Below, in pieces: positions 1 to 8,294 of a stretch of 64,000 bases of DNA. The DNA is from UBA1952 sp965246765 (GTDB lineage: Bacteria; Bacteroidota; Bacteroidia; Chitinophagales; Chitinophagaceae). The first letter of the stretch is position 1; each line of letters begins with the position of its first letter. The notes beneath the pieces are model-generated. The model was not told where the DNA came from and did not search any database. It saw nothing but the letters and a program-made list of their open reading frames with translations. The position numbers and the translations under genes were made by a program. Location: the NCBI GenBank assembly GCA_965246765.1, contig CBDFFJ010000004.1:558001-622000 (forward strand), given 5' to 3'.

Positions 1-2
1 GC

Positions 3-104
3 GAAGTGAAGGATTGGGTAAGACTGACGCCTGATGAGCTCCTGGCATGGCGCGAAAGGTTAGCGAAAATAACAGCGGATTCCAGCGCGGAAATTATCAA
101 CTGA
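3..104 (+). CDS. C-terminal fragment of an unknown protein (cut by window edge)
   Basis: An open frame enters from the left edge and stops at TGA 102-104. It encodes about 33 residues, mostly helical and charged (reads WVRLTPDELLAWRERLAKI near its middle). No start is inside the window and I do not recognise the family. It ends 30 bp before the next gene on the same strand, so the two could be co-transcribed. Whether this is truly coding is uncertain because so little is visible. Confidence 0.4.
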   Translation, partial: EVKDWVRLTPDELLAWRERLAKITADSSAEIIN

Positions 105-134
105 TGCGCAACACACAACAAGCTTGCATACAAA

Positions 135-662
135 ATGAAAAAGACAGCATTAATCATCGCAGCACTTGCAACATCCTTCTGTTTTGGTTTTGCATACAGG
201 GCAGTTACTACAAAGGAATCGGACAATGGGGCGAGGCAAAAGAAGGTAACCGGCATCGGCGGTATATTCTTTAAGTGCAAAGACCCTAAGCAGATGCGGG
301 CATGGTATGCGGCAAACCTTGGTTTGGCTACCAACCCATACGGAGCAGTTTTTGAATGGCATCAAGGCGCGGACAGCACTAAAAAGGGCTTTACCCAATG
401 GAGTCCTTTTAAAGAAACAACGGCTTACTTTGCGCCTTCTGCAAAGGACTTCATGATTAATTACCGGGTAGAGCACATAGAAGCACTTGTTGCCGAATTA
501 CAAAAGGCCGGAGTAAAGGTGGTGGACACCATACAGGCCGTAGCATACGGGAAGTTTGTTCACATTCTTGACCCCGAGGACAACAAGCTGGAGCTTTGGG
601 AACCGGACGATGCCGAATATGAAAAGTTAGGCGCGCAGATGGGGAGCAAGAATACAAAGTAA
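135..662 (+). CDS. VOC (glyoxalase/bleomycin-resistance) family protein, probably exported
   Basis: The 175-residue product starts with a hydrophobic segment (residues 4-22, MKKTALIIAALATSFCFGF) that looks like a signal peptide or membrane anchor. A single VOC module follows: GIGGIFFKCKDPKQMRAWYAANLGL is the usual first beta-alpha unit, and HILDPEDNKLELWEP near residues 143-157 carries the conserved metal-site Glu of the family (ELWEP). VOC proteins are small metal-dependent enzymes or binding proteins of many kinds, so the substrate cannot be read from the sequence. An exported VOC protein is less common than a cytoplasmic one. Confidence 0.8.
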   Translation: MKKTALIIAALATSFCFGFAYRAVTTKESDNGARQKKVTGIGGIFFKCKDPKQMRAWYAANLGLATNPYGAVFEWHQGADSTKKGFTQWSPFKETTAYFAPSAKDFMINYRVEHIEALVAELQKAGVKVVDTIQAVAYGKFVHILDPEDNKLELWEPDDAEYEKLGAQMGSKNTK

Positions 663-707
663 TTTAACCGGATATGCCTGGTGCAGGCTCAAACGGTTGT
701 CCGATCC

Positions 708-1631
708 TTACTCAACCTTGTCAACAGTATTAGTAAGGCTGCGGAATACTTCTTCCAAAGACTGCCCCGCAGACTGCATGGAAGTGATGGTTATATCCTC
801 GGCAAGCGCCCATTGCATCAGCTCACGGCGCAGCTTATCTGCGTCGCGCGTGTGCAGCTTCCACTGATTTTCTCCGAGCGATTCGGCCTTTTGCGCGCCT
901 TTCAAAGCACGCAGCTTCGCGTCCGCAACCGGCTTGCTGAAGCTAACCAGCAGTGCAGCATCCGAGATATCAAGCTTCAGCGCATCAACTTTATCATCGG
1001 CTACAATATTGCCGCGGTTGATGATGATCACGCGGCTGCACATAGCCTGAACCTCCTGCATGATGTGTGTGGAAAGCAGCACCGTTTTTTCCTTACCGAC
1101 CATCGTTATCAGCTCACGGATTTCCACAATCTGGTTAGGGTCCAGGCCGGAGGTCGGCTCGTCCAGAATGAGCACTTCCGGTTTATGTATCATCGCCTGC
1201 GCCAATCCCACGCGCTGTTTGTAGCCTTTGGAGAGTGCGCCTAGTCGCTTATGCGCTTCGCGGGTTAGGCCGGTGATGGAAATCATTTCTTCAATGCGCC
1301 CCTTAGCTGCCTTTCCCAGGCCGTGAATACCAGCGGTGAATTCTAAATACTCGCGCACATACATATCGTAGTAAAGCGGGTTTGCCTCGGCGAGATATCC
1401 CACGCGCTTGCGCACCTCCATCGCCTGCGTCTGTGTATCAAAGCCGCATACCGTGGCGGTGCCGGAAGTCGGCGCGAGGTAGCTGGTCAACACCTTCATT
1501 GTTGTGCTTTTTCCGGCTCCGTTAGGCCCGAGGAAGCCGACAATTTCGCCCGGTCTGCACTCAAAAGAAATGCCGTTTACGGCCTTCTGCGCTCCGTATT
1601 CTTTAGTCAGCGATTGTACGCGTATGGACAT
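708..1631 (-). CDS. gldA: GldA-like ABC transporter ATP-binding protein
   Basis: This 307-residue ATPase has Walker A GPNGAGKST (residues 35-43), signature LSKGYKQRVG, Walker B VLILDEPTSGLD and the switch His in LLSTHIMQEV. Sequence and length match GldA, the ATPase of the gliding-associated GldAFG exporter in Bacteroidota. The membrane partners GldF and GldG are not adjacent, so a role in gliding is inferred from similarity only. The start ATG at 1631 lies only four bases after a TAAGTTTG promoter element (1636-1643), so the transcript may be leaderless. It could also serve another ABC-2 exporter. Confidence 0.75.
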   Translation of the reverse strand: MSIRVQSLTKEYGAQKAVNGISFECRPGEIVGFLGPNGAGKSTTMKVLTSYLAPTSGTATVCGFDTQTQAMEVRKRVGYLAEANPLYYDMYVREYLEFTAGIHGLGKAAKGRIEEMISITGLTREAHKRLGALSKGYKQRVGLAQAMIHKPEVLILDEPTSGLDPNQIVEIRELITMVGKEKTVLLSTHIMQEVQAMCSRVIIINRGNIVADDKVDALKLDISDAALLVSFSKPVADAKLRALKGAQKAESLGENQWKLHTRDADKLRRELMQWALAEDITITSMQSAGQSLEEVFRSLTNTVDKVE

Positions 1632-1635
1632 GCTG

Positions 1636-1643
1636 CAAACTTA
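1636..1643 (-). promoter_or_regulatory. Bacteroidetes -7 promoter element (TAAGTTTG) of gldA
   Basis: On the minus strand TAAGTTTG matches the Bacteroidetes -7 consensus TAnnTTTG. Only CAGC separates it from the ATG of gldA, so transcription would start at or next to the start codon. I see no convincing -33 TTG. Confidence 0.45.
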
Positions 1644-1664
1644 CGTGTATCCCGGCAGGGGCAC

Positions 1665-1692
1665 GAAAAAGCCGGGCTGTTTTGCCCGGCTC
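1665..1692 (-). terminator. Intrinsic terminator of the EGF-like lipoprotein gene
   Basis: Read on the minus strand, AGCCGGGC and GCCCGGCT form an 8-bp stem with a 6-nt loop, followed by a run of T. It begins about 20 bp after the stop of the gene at 1713-2210 and ends before the gldA promoter, so it separates the two. Confidence 0.75.
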
Positions 1693-1712
1693 CGTAAGAT
1701 TTAGGATTTACA

Positions 1713-2210
1713 CTATCTGCGCGTGCCTATAAAGTTGCAGACAGACTTGTTGCCGGGGCTCACGCCGCGGTCAATGATCAGATTGATCTGCTCGTGATCC
1801 ACAACCGCGTGTGCTTTGCGCGTGTAGCCATTGATGTTCTCGTCGGGGACGTTAATGGAATAAGCTTCAACCGTTCCGCGGAATATCTCGCCCGGGCTGT
1901 TGTGGCGGAGGCTGAACTCTACAATATTCGGCTCGGCCACCTGCCGGACGTCCATGGTATCGTTCAGGGCAGGCAGCTCGTCACAGTGATTGTAGCCAAC
2001 AAAGATGCCGAGCACGCGTGTAGATGTCTTGAACTCGCATTCAGCGCCTTCGTAACCCGTTGGGCACCGGCAAAAGCCTTCTGTGCAGGCACTGCCGTTC
2101 TTACACTTCAGGTCGGTACAGGGATCTTTTTCGCAAGCGCTGAAAAGCACTACACCAAATACAGCCGCAATAATTGAAAGGGTAAGTAAGGATAGCTTCC
2201 AGCGCTTCAT
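1713..2210 (-). CDS. Lipoprotein with one EGF-like domain
   Basis: The product of about 165 residues starts with a lipoprotein signal (LLTLSIIAAVFGVVLFSAC), the Cys being the likely lipidation site. An EGF-like module follows: six cysteines in CTDLKCKNGSACTEGFCRC and GYEGAECE. The rest, about 110 residues, is unrecognised. Proteins of this layout (lipid anchor, EGF, beta-rich tail) are common on Bacteroidota surfaces. I chose ATG 2210 over a TTG at 2216. Function is unknown. Confidence 0.75.
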   Translation of the reverse strand: MKRWKLSLLTLSIIAAVFGVVLFSACEKDPCTDLKCKNGSACTEGFCRCPTGYEGAECEFKTSTRVLGIFVGYNHCDELPALNDTMDVRQVAEPNIVEFSLRHNSPGEIFRGTVEAYSINVPDENINGYTRKAHAVVDHEQINLIIDRGVSPGNKSVCNFIGTRR

Positions 2211-2281
2211 GAACAATTAATATTGAGCCAGCAAAGTACAAAAATATCTGACTTGGCGCAGACATTTTTAAGCGTAACGGA

Positions 2282-3316
2282 TTATGCGAAAGCGTTCCAG
2301 CCCTGAGCGGTTAGCTTATGAGCGGGGCCGGCTTTAGTCTGAAGCAGGGCGCCCTTTTCCTGCTCTGTTACATAGCCTACGATTGCGATCTCCGGATTTT
2401 TAGCAAGCTTCTCATAGTCTGACTGCCGCACGGTAAATAGTAGTTCATAGTCCTCACCGCCGCTCAGGGCGCAGGTGACCGCACTAAGCCCTAGCTCATC
2501 TGCCGCAGCTCTGGTATCACTGTGCAGCGGAATTTTATCGTCATGTACCACACAGCCTACGCCGCTTTTACGGCATATATGCAGCAGTTCAGAAGACAGT
2601 CCATCGGAGACGTCAATCATGCTGGTAGGACTGATTCCGTTTTCCTGAAGAAAGGAGACGATGTCCGTGCGTGGCTCCGGTTTGAGCTGCCTCCCAATGC
2701 AGTAGGTGTGCGTTGCCAGCTCCGGCTGTGCTTCAGGATGCTCGAGGAAAATCTTCTTCTCCCGCTCCAGCAGTTGCAGGCCAAGATAAGCGCAGCCAAG
2801 GGTGCCGGAAACGCAGATCAGGTCAGCAGGCTGCGCGCCGCTGCGCGTAATAAAGGCATCGGTAGCTACTTCGCCGACAGCGGTCACGCTGATTACAAGT
2901 CCCTTGAGCGATGATGAGGTGTCGCCGCCTACAAGATCAACCGAGTACCGTTCGCAGGCAGCATAGATACCCGAATACAGCTCGTCCAGTGCTTCTACTG
3001 AAAACCGGTTGGAAATGCCGATACTGACTGTAATATGCGTTGGCGTAGCCATCATCGCGCAGAGATCAGACAGGTTTACGGCTACGGCTTTATAACCTAA
3101 ATGCTTCAGCGGTGTATAGGTCAGGTCAAAGTGAATGCCTTCCAGTAGAAGATCGGTTGTAATCACCGTCTGCTTGCCGAAATGGTCTATGACGGCGGCA
3201 TCGTCGCCCACACTGAGGAGGGTGCCGGCGTTTACGGTTTCATTGTTTCGCGTGAGGTGCTCTATGAGGCCAAACTCACCGAGCGAGGCTATTTCAGTGC
3301 GTTGTGGAGCTTCCAT
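2282..3316 (-). CDS. thiL: Thiamine-monophosphate kinase
   Basis: ThiL phosphorylates thiamine phosphate to thiamine diphosphate, the last step of cofactor synthesis. The 344-residue length fits the family. Visible motifs are LLSVGDDAAVID (N-terminal metal/ATP loop), TTDLLLEGIHFDL, GYKAVAVNLSDLCAMMATPTH and LVGGDTSSS, and the C-terminal DVSDGLSSELLHIC with LSGGEDYELLFT. No other thi gene and no TPP riboswitch was seen nearby. It is followed upstream on the same strand by the inositol monophosphatase gene with a 43-bp gap. Confidence 0.95.
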   Translation of the reverse strand: MEAPQRTEIASLGEFGLIEHLTRNNETVNAGTLLSVGDDAAVIDHFGKQTVITTDLLLEGIHFDLTYTPLKHLGYKAVAVNLSDLCAMMATPTHITVSIGISNRFSVEALDELYSGIYAACERYSVDLVGGDTSSSLKGLVISVTAVGEVATDAFITRSGAQPADLICVSGTLGCAYLGLQLLEREKKIFLEHPEAQPELATHTYCIGRQLKPEPRTDIVSFLQENGISPTSMIDVSDGLSSELLHICRKSGVGCVVHDDKIPLHSDTRAAADELGLSAVTCALSGGEDYELLFTVRQSDYEKLAKNPEIAIVGYVTEQEKGALLQTKAGPAHKLTAQGWNAFA

Positions 3317-3359
3317 TCTTTCCTAATAAAAAATGAGATTATGTAGTTACGCGAATGAG

Positions 3360-4160
3360 TTATGCTATCAGGCCCGCTTCTCCCTCGGCGTTCCGGATCA
3401 TCGCCATCAGCGGCGCGTGGATCAGGCCGTTGGTGGCGAGTGTTTCCTTATCAAAAACGTCATACGGCTTACCGTTAAAATCCGTGATGCTGCCGCCGGC
3501 TTCTGCGACTATCAGATAACCGGCGGCAATATCCCATGGGCTAAGGTTGTATTCCCAAAAACCGTCAAAGCGGCCACAGGCTACCCAGCAAAGATCAATA
3601 GCAGCTGAACCAAGGCGACGCACCGGCAGACCGCGCTTTATGGCCCGCTCAAACACCTTGAGCGGGTGATCGCCCTCGGCCGGCATCTTGTACGGAAAGC
3701 CCGTGACCAGACAGGCGCGTAAAAAATCTTCCTTGAGTGAGACGTGAATCTTTTCGCCGTTCAGTGTGGCGCCGGCGCCTTTTTCGGCGAAAAACAGCTC
3801 GTTCATCATGGGATTATATACGGCGCCGATCAGCAGATCCTGCTTGTGGCGCAGGGCTATAGAAACGCAGCACAGCGGAATGCCATGCGCAAAGTTGACC
3901 GTGCCGTCAATGGGATCCACAAACCAGACATAATCCGAATGCTGCTCCAGCAGGCCGGCCTCTTCGCTGAGGATGGTATGGCCTGGAAATTCGCGGCTTA
4001 TAATCCGGATGATCGCAGCCTCTGCCTGCTTATCCACTTCCGTGACCAGGTTGTTGATGCCTTCCTTATGATCCACTACAAAATCTCCCTGGAAGCGGCG
4101 CCTGATGATTGCACCCGCTGCCTGAATGGCCTCTTGGAGCACTTTTTTAAACTCTTGCAT
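3360..4160 (-). CDS. suhB: Inositol monophosphatase family protein (SuhB-like)
   Basis: The 266-residue protein has the Li-sensitive phosphatase metal sites: ILSEEAG (Glu of site 1), DPIDGTVNFAHGIP (Asp-Pro-Ile-Asp-Gly-Thr) and SPWDIAAGYLIVAEAGG near residues 207-224. These define Mg-dependent phosphatases acting on inositol phosphate or related sugar phosphates. In bacteria the homologue SuhB also has a role in rRNA transcription; which applies here is not visible. It is encoded just upstream of thiL on the same strand. Confidence 0.9.
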   Translation of the reverse strand: MQEFKKVLQEAIQAAGAIIRRRFQGDFVVDHKEGINNLVTEVDKQAEAAIIRIISREFPGHTILSEEAGLLEQHSDYVWFVDPIDGTVNFAHGIPLCCVSIALRHKQDLLIGAVYNPMMNELFFAEKGAGATLNGEKIHVSLKEDFLRACLVTGFPYKMPAEGDHPLKVFERAIKRGLPVRRLGSAAIDLCWVACGRFDGFWEYNLSPWDIAAGYLIVAEAGGSITDFNGKPYDVFDKETLATNGLIHAPLMAMIRNAEGEAGLIA

Positions 4161-4231
4161 GGACTGATGGGGCCCGGGCGACGATAGCGCTACTCACGCA
4201 CAGCAGCCCGGCGGTTTAGGAAATGAAAGCC

Positions 4232-5671
4232 TTAAAGCCTTAGGGTGCGGCCCAGATAATAATCTATCACCTTCAACCGGAACATCAGGTCATATTTCGC
4301 GTTGGCGAGCGCGGCGTCTGCCCGAAACTGGTTGTTTTGAATGACAAGGTACTCCACAGTATTCGTCAGACCCAGGTCATAGCGCTTTTGCGCAAAGGAA
4401 AAAGCTTCGGCTGCAGCTTCGGCTGCACGCCCGGCTGCGCCGTACTTCTGCAGCGCGTTGCGCGCGTCGCTGGATGCTTTATACACATCCTGCTTCAGCT
4501 TTAGCTCTGTGTTGTACTTCGCCAGCTCCTGCGAAGCGACAGAGATCTTAGACTGGCGGGCCGCCGCCTGCCCTGTCCAGGCGTTAAATACCGGAATGGT
4601 CAGGTTGATGGAGTAAGTCTGGCGAAGGTTATTGCCAAGCTGTGTGTTGTAAGGCGTGGTGTTCAGCACAGGCACCGCATAGTTCGGCGCGTTCACCGGC
4701 ACGCTAAAGAAGCCGCCCACGTCCACAAAGCCGACGGTTTGGGTGTCTTTGATGTAAGGCGTGCCGTAATCCTTATAGGTGGTTGCGAAGTTGGAGCCCA
4801 CTTGCGCGTTGAGCGTGAGTTGCGGCAGCAATGCGCCACGGTAGGCCTGGTATGCTTTCTGCGCGCTTTCTACCCGGAAGCTGGCACCTTTGACTGCCCC
4901 GAAGTGCTTAAGCGCTTCCGTATAGACGGCTGCCGGCGCATAATTGGCAAGTTCTGTCAGAGAGGCGACGTCTATCTGCGGTGGCGTAACGGAAAAAGGC
5001 GTCTCAAAATCCAGGTTGAGGAGCGCTTTGAGGTCAAGAATAGCGGCGGTGTAATCCGATATAGCACTGATCAGCGTGCTGCTGTCGGTGGCTACTTGTG
5101 AGCGAAGTTGGGCTACGTTGAGTTGGGGCAGGCGGCCTGCTTCCGCAAATCTTTGGGTCTGCGAGAGCTGCTGGGCAGAAAGGTCCACCTGCTTCTGCGC
5201 CACGCCAATCTGTTCCTTAGCCAGCAGTGCCCGGAGAAAGCCGGTAGCCACATTGAGCGACACGTCATCCTTAAGCTGGTCCAGATCTGCCTGCGCCGCC
5301 TGGTGCAGCAGGTCATTCTTCGCAATGGTATTGCGCTTCTGAAACCACCCGAAAATCAATACATCTGCCTGTCCGCCTACGGAAGAGAAGTTGTAGTGGC
5401 CGTCTACAAACTGGTTGGTGGTAGGATCAATGGAACGGCCATAGGAGATGCCGTACCCGGTGCTGAGGTTCGCATTAGGCAGCTGCGAAAGGCGGCTTTG
5501 CTTCAGCGCAAGGGCGGCGAGGCGCTCATTGAGTACGCTTTGCTGGATAGAAATATTGTGGGTGAGGGCATAAGCCACGCAGCGTTCCAGCGTCCACGTG
5601 TCTTCTTCAGAAGCGGCGCCCGCAAGCAGGGGCACGGCCAGCAGGATGGTTGTGAGCAAGCGGCGAAGCAT
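4232..5671 (-). CDS. TolC-family outer membrane efflux protein
   Basis: Residues 1-20 form a signal peptide (MLRRLLTTILLAVPLLAGAA). The rest is the repeated coiled-coil and beta-strand plan of outer membrane efflux channels: WTLERCVAYALTHNISI at the N-terminus and a second copy ending FAQKRYDLGLTNTVEYLVIQNN and DLMFRLKVIDYYLGR. At 479 residues the length is normal. The upstream extension to 5752 lacks a signal-like start, so ATG 5671 was chosen. No RND pump or adaptor is adjacent; the nearest adaptor gene is at 17.9 kb. A TATTTTTA element lies four bases upstream of this ATG. Confidence 0.9.
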   Translation of the reverse strand: MLRRLLTTILLAVPLLAGAASEEDTWTLERCVAYALTHNISIQQSVLNERLAALALKQSRLSQLPNANLSTGYGISYGRSIDPTTNQFVDGHYNFSSVGGQADVLIFGWFQKRNTIAKNDLLHQAAQADLDQLKDDVSLNVATGFLRALLAKEQIGVAQKQVDLSAQQLSQTQRFAEAGRLPQLNVAQLRSQVATDSSTLISAISDYTAAILDLKALLNLDFETPFSVTPPQIDVASLTELANYAPAAVYTEALKHFGAVKGASFRVESAQKAYQAYRGALLPQLTLNAQVGSNFATTYKDYGTPYIKDTQTVGFVDVGGFFSVPVNAPNYAVPVLNTTPYNTQLGNNLRQTYSINLTIPVFNAWTGQAAARQSKISVASQELAKYNTELKLKQDVYKASSDARNALQKYGAAGRAAEAAAEAFSFAQKRYDLGLTNTVEYLVIQNNQFRADAALANAKYDLMFRLKVIDYYLGRTLRL

Positions 5672-5675
5672 GCTG

Positions 5676-5683
5676 TAAAAATA
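5676..5683 (-). promoter_or_regulatory. Possible -7 element (TATTTTTA) of the TolC gene
   Basis: The minus strand reads TATTTTTA-CAGC-ATG. It matches TAnnTTTG except the last base and has the same CAGC-ATG spacing as the gldA promoter, which supports ATG 5671 as start and a leaderless transcript. Confidence 0.35.
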
Positions 5684-5853
5684 GGCGACGATTTGCGACG
5701 ACGCCTGTTTGTTTGTCTGCCGCCGGCCGGCTGCGCCTGGGGAAATAAACATGTCCGGGTAAATCTTTGCGGATTGTCAACGCATATTCGTTTGCGAGCC
5801 ATTAGTAAGCCGTTCGTGCAGCGCGCCGCACATTAGCGCAAACATTTTATCCA

Positions 5854-6174
5854 ATGCCACTACGCATTTTAAACGAGATCGTTGACCTGCCGCTGAATGG
5901 TGAAATAGTGAAAGGGATATTGAAGGCGGAAGCAGGAAGCTGGAATTTCCAGTCGCTCAACATGCAATTTCTGACGCTGTTCAGCAGCGGCATTTTGCAC
6001 AGCCACACTTACTTTGATGCCGGCACGCTGCACTGCCCGCATCACCGCTTTCAGCAGGCAGTGGCGCAGCTGGTGGCGGAAAAGCTTGCCGAAGGCGAGG
6101 CGCCTGCCTACAAGCCCAGGCCACGCATGAGCCAGCCGGTATATCAGACGCACCGGCGTATTATGATGCCTTAG
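5854..6174 (+). CDS. Hypothetical protein, 106 residues
   Basis: A short open frame with an ATG and codon use like its neighbours, divergent from the TolC gene and convergent with thymidine kinase. The product starts MPLRILNEIVDLPLNGEIVKG, has no signal or membrane segment, contains a His/Cys-rich middle (GTLHCPHHRFQQ), and ends with a basic tail. I do not recognise it. Confidence 0.55.
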   Translation: MPLRILNEIVDLPLNGEIVKGILKAEAGSWNFQSLNMQFLTLFSSGILHSHTYFDAGTLHCPHHRFQQAVAQLVAEKLAEGEAPAYKPRPRMSQPVYQTHRRIMMP

Positions 6175-6211
6175 CGCATTGCCTGCGGGCATGGCGGGAG
6201 GCTGGCTGCTG

Positions 6212-6778
6212 CTATTCATAAAAGCACTTTCTGCAGCGCGCCTCATAGATATCCTGCTCGCCAAGCAGAATCTTCCCGCCCCCATCCGTCTTGCGGTAAG
6301 AGTAGGAGGCCAGGCCGCCGCAGCGGGCGCATATGGCATGCAGCTTGGTGATGTACTCAGCCCGCGCAAGCAGCTGTGGCATGGGGCCGAAGGACGCGCC
6401 GGTAAAGTCCATATCCAGGCCGGCGGCGATAACCCGTACGCCCCTACCTGCCAGCCTGTCTGCTACCTCGGGCAGGCCATCGTCAAAAAACTGTGCTTCA
6501 TCTATGCCCACTACCTGCGCATCGCCCGCCAGCAGCAGAATGGCGGCGGAGCTTTCCACGGGCGTGCTGCGGATGCGGTTCTCGTTATTGTGCGATACAA
6601 TGTCCAGCGCATGGTAACGGGTATCAATAGCGGGCTTGAATATCTCCACGGCCTGTCGGGCAATCTCTGCGCGCCTTACCCGGCGGATGATTTCTTCTGT
6701 CTTGCCGCTGAACATGGAGCCGCAGATGACTTCTATCCAGCCGCTTCGGCTTCCGGTATGGTGGGGTTCCAGGAACAT
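6212..6778 (-). CDS. tdk: Thymidine kinase
   Basis: This type II thymidine kinase (188 residues) phosphorylates thymidine with ATP for salvage. It has the P-loop GSMFSGKTEE (residues 20-29), the DEAQFF motif (Walker B), and the structural zinc site made by CARCGG and CRKC near the C-terminus. The start ATG 6778 fits a TACATTTG promoter 27 bp upstream. Confidence 0.95.
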   Translation of the reverse strand: MFLEPHHTGSRSGWIEVICGSMFSGKTEEIIRRVRRAEIARQAVEIFKPAIDTRYHALDIVSHNNENRIRSTPVESSAAILLLAGDAQVVGIDEAQFFDDGLPEVADRLAGRGVRVIAAGLDMDFTGASFGPMPQLLARAEYITKLHAICARCGGLASYSYRKTDGGGKILLGEQDIYEARCRKCFYE

Positions 6779-6804
6779 GGCCCGTCTGGGATTTGGAGTT
6801 GCCG

Positions 6805-6812
6805 CAAATGTA
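6805..6812 (-). promoter_or_regulatory. Bacteroidetes -7 promoter element of tdk
   Basis: TACATTTG on the minus strand, 26 bp before the tdk ATG, matches TAnnTTTG exactly. Confidence 0.5.
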
Positions 6813-6833
6813 GTATGCCGGCCTGCCGCTGAA

Positions 6834-6841
6834 TATCTTTG
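6834..6841 (+). promoter_or_regulatory. Bacteroidetes -7 promoter element
   Basis: TATCTTTG, an exact TAnnTTTG match, lies 49 bp before the ATG of the conserved unknown gene at 6891. Confidence 0.45.
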
Positions 6842-6890
6842 ATTGACGACAGCCCTGACACCTGACCATTAACCTAAAACTCCTACTGCC

Positions 6891-7439
6891 ATGCGCATCC
6901 CTACCCTGCTGCAAAAAATCAGTGAGCGCTCTGCGCAACCGGAGCATTGCACCGCTATAGATATTGATCTGATGCTGGATTACACCCGCGTGCTCTATGC
7001 TGACCTTTTGGAATGGCGCAGCAGGCTCCCGGTGATGCAGACACAGCCAGGCGCTGCCAAGGACGCCCTTCCCGCAATCCAGGAGCCGACATTGGCGGAA
7101 CTGACGGAAGCAATGCAACTGGAGCATGATACGGAGGAAGAAGCCGGACAAACAGCGATCGCAGGCGCCGGTAAAGCGGAATCTAATCCTGATCTGGCTG
7201 CTGCGCCGGATCTAAAAGACATTCGCTCGCTGATCAGCATTAACGACAAGTATCAGATAATGTCTGAGCTTTTTGGCAATGACCGGCTGGCATACGAGCA
7301 GGCCCTGGACTATATCAATCAGAGTGGTAGTGAGAGTAAGGCGCTGCACTGGCTTCGGGAGCAGCTTTGGATCACCGAAGAGCAGACGGACGCAGCACAA
7401 AGCTTTTTTGAGATTGTGGAGCGCTACTTCAGCAAGTAG
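6891..7439 (+). CDS. Conserved hypothetical protein, 182 residues
   Basis: A soluble acidic protein with two parts: an N-terminal helix pair (MRIPTLLQKISERSAQ... DIDLMLDYTRVLYADLLEWRSRL) and a C-terminal helical part (LISINDKYQIMSELFGNDRLAYEQALDYINQS ... FFEIVERYFSK), joined by a low-complexity Ala/Glu linker at about 50-105. The C-terminal motif is familiar from unnamed Bacteroidota proteins, but no function is known to me. It is convergent with the next gene, with 2 bp between stop codons. Confidence 0.75.
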   Translation: MRIPTLLQKISERSAQPEHCTAIDIDLMLDYTRVLYADLLEWRSRLPVMQTQPGAAKDALPAIQEPTLAELTEAMQLEHDTEEEAGQTAIAGAGKAESNPDLAAAPDLKDIRSLISINDKYQIMSELFGNDRLAYEQALDYINQSGSESKALHWLREQLWITEEQTDAAQSFFEIVERYFSK

Positions 7440-7441
7440 CT

Positions 7442-8215
7442 TTATTCAAAGAAGATTTCCTCGCTCTTCTTCTTAAAGACCGGAATATACCATCCGCCGC
7501 GGATGCCAAACAGCAGGTCGATGCGCGAAGCGTCGTCCTTACGCATCACATCATAAAGGAAATCGCGGCGGCCTTTGGTGAACCCGGCCATCAGGTTAAG
7601 GCCGATGTGAAAGTTGATAAGGCCGCTTTTATCAAACATATTGTAGCCCAGGAACTGCTCCACGAACCAGCCATTTGTCAGGCGGTCATAGCCCTTGCGG
7701 TAGTCGTCGCGCAGCTGCGGGATGCTCTTGCCATCGTCAAAAATGGTGATCTTATGCTGCACGAAACCGGCGCCGGTCATTACGAGCCATCCGCTGTTTG
7801 GATGCGCCTTGTTGATTGGAAAAATTTTCCCGGCCTGCACGCCAATAAGGTAGCCGCGCTCATAAATACCAACGCTGATACGTTGCCCCTCATTATTGAT
7901 AAACTGGAAGTTGGCGTCGCGGACGCCGATAAGCAGTGAATCTTCCTTTATTTTATTTCCGAAAATAAAATCCGCCTTAATGCCGAACATCCAATTGGTC
8001 TCTGTCTTGTACATCAGCGAGGGGCCGATGCGGAATGAGAGGCCGAAGCGCTTCGCCAGGTCACCGCCCGGTATATCCAGGTTTCCGTTGGCGCCAATGA
8101 TGAGGCCTTTCCGGGAAGGCTCTTTAACGGACCCGAACAGTTCTGTCTGGGCCTGAGCCGCCGCATGGATTGCGAAAAGGGCAACAGCTGCCAGCATCAT
8201 CCTTTTTATCAGCAT
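7442..8215 (-). CDS. Outer membrane beta-barrel protein, unknown function
   Basis: The 257-residue product has a signal peptide (MLIKRMMLAAVALFAIHAAAQA). It continues with alternating beta strands typical of small Bacteroidota barrels (GLIIGANGNLDIPGG, FRIGPSLMYKTETNWMFGIKADFIFG, GYLIGVQAGKIFPI, LINFHIGLNLMAGF, DLLFGIRGGWYIPVF). No enzymatic motif is visible. ATG 8215 is preferred because the signal peptide begins there and a TACCTTTA element ends 6 bp upstream. Confidence 0.75.
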   Translation of the reverse strand: MLIKRMMLAAVALFAIHAAAQAQTELFGSVKEPSRKGLIIGANGNLDIPGGDLAKRFGLSFRIGPSLMYKTETNWMFGIKADFIFGNKIKEDSLLIGVRDANFQFINNEGQRISVGIYERGYLIGVQAGKIFPINKAHPNSGWLVMTGAGFVQHKITIFDDGKSIPQLRDDYRKGYDRLTNGWFVEQFLGYNMFDKSGLINFHIGLNLMAGFTKGRRDFLYDVMRKDDASRIDLLFGIRGGWYIPVFKKKSEEIFFE

Positions 8216-8221
8216 ATGGAG

Positions 8222-8229
8222 TAAAGGTA
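8222..8229 (-). promoter_or_regulatory. Possible -7 element (TACCTTTA) of the barrel protein gene
   Basis: TACCTTTA on the minus strand is 6 bp from the ATG at 8215 and differs from TAnnTTTG only at the last base. It would give a leader of zero to two bases. Confidence 0.35.
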
Positions 8230-8257
8230 CGGAGGCCGGCCCGCGGTGAAAAGGCCC

Positions 8258-8265
8258 TATTTTTG
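8258..8265 (+). promoter_or_regulatory. Bacteroidetes -7 promoter element of the aminotransferase operon
   Basis: TATTTTTG is an exact TAnnTTTG match 29 bp before the ATG at 8295. Confidence 0.5.
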
Positions 8266-8294
8266 CCGCCTTAAAATACGAATACGCCAAGCAT

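Noticed and set aside
3317..3359. TPP riboswitch for thiL
   Set aside because: The gap upstream of thiL is only 43 bp and shows none of the conserved riboswitch helices.
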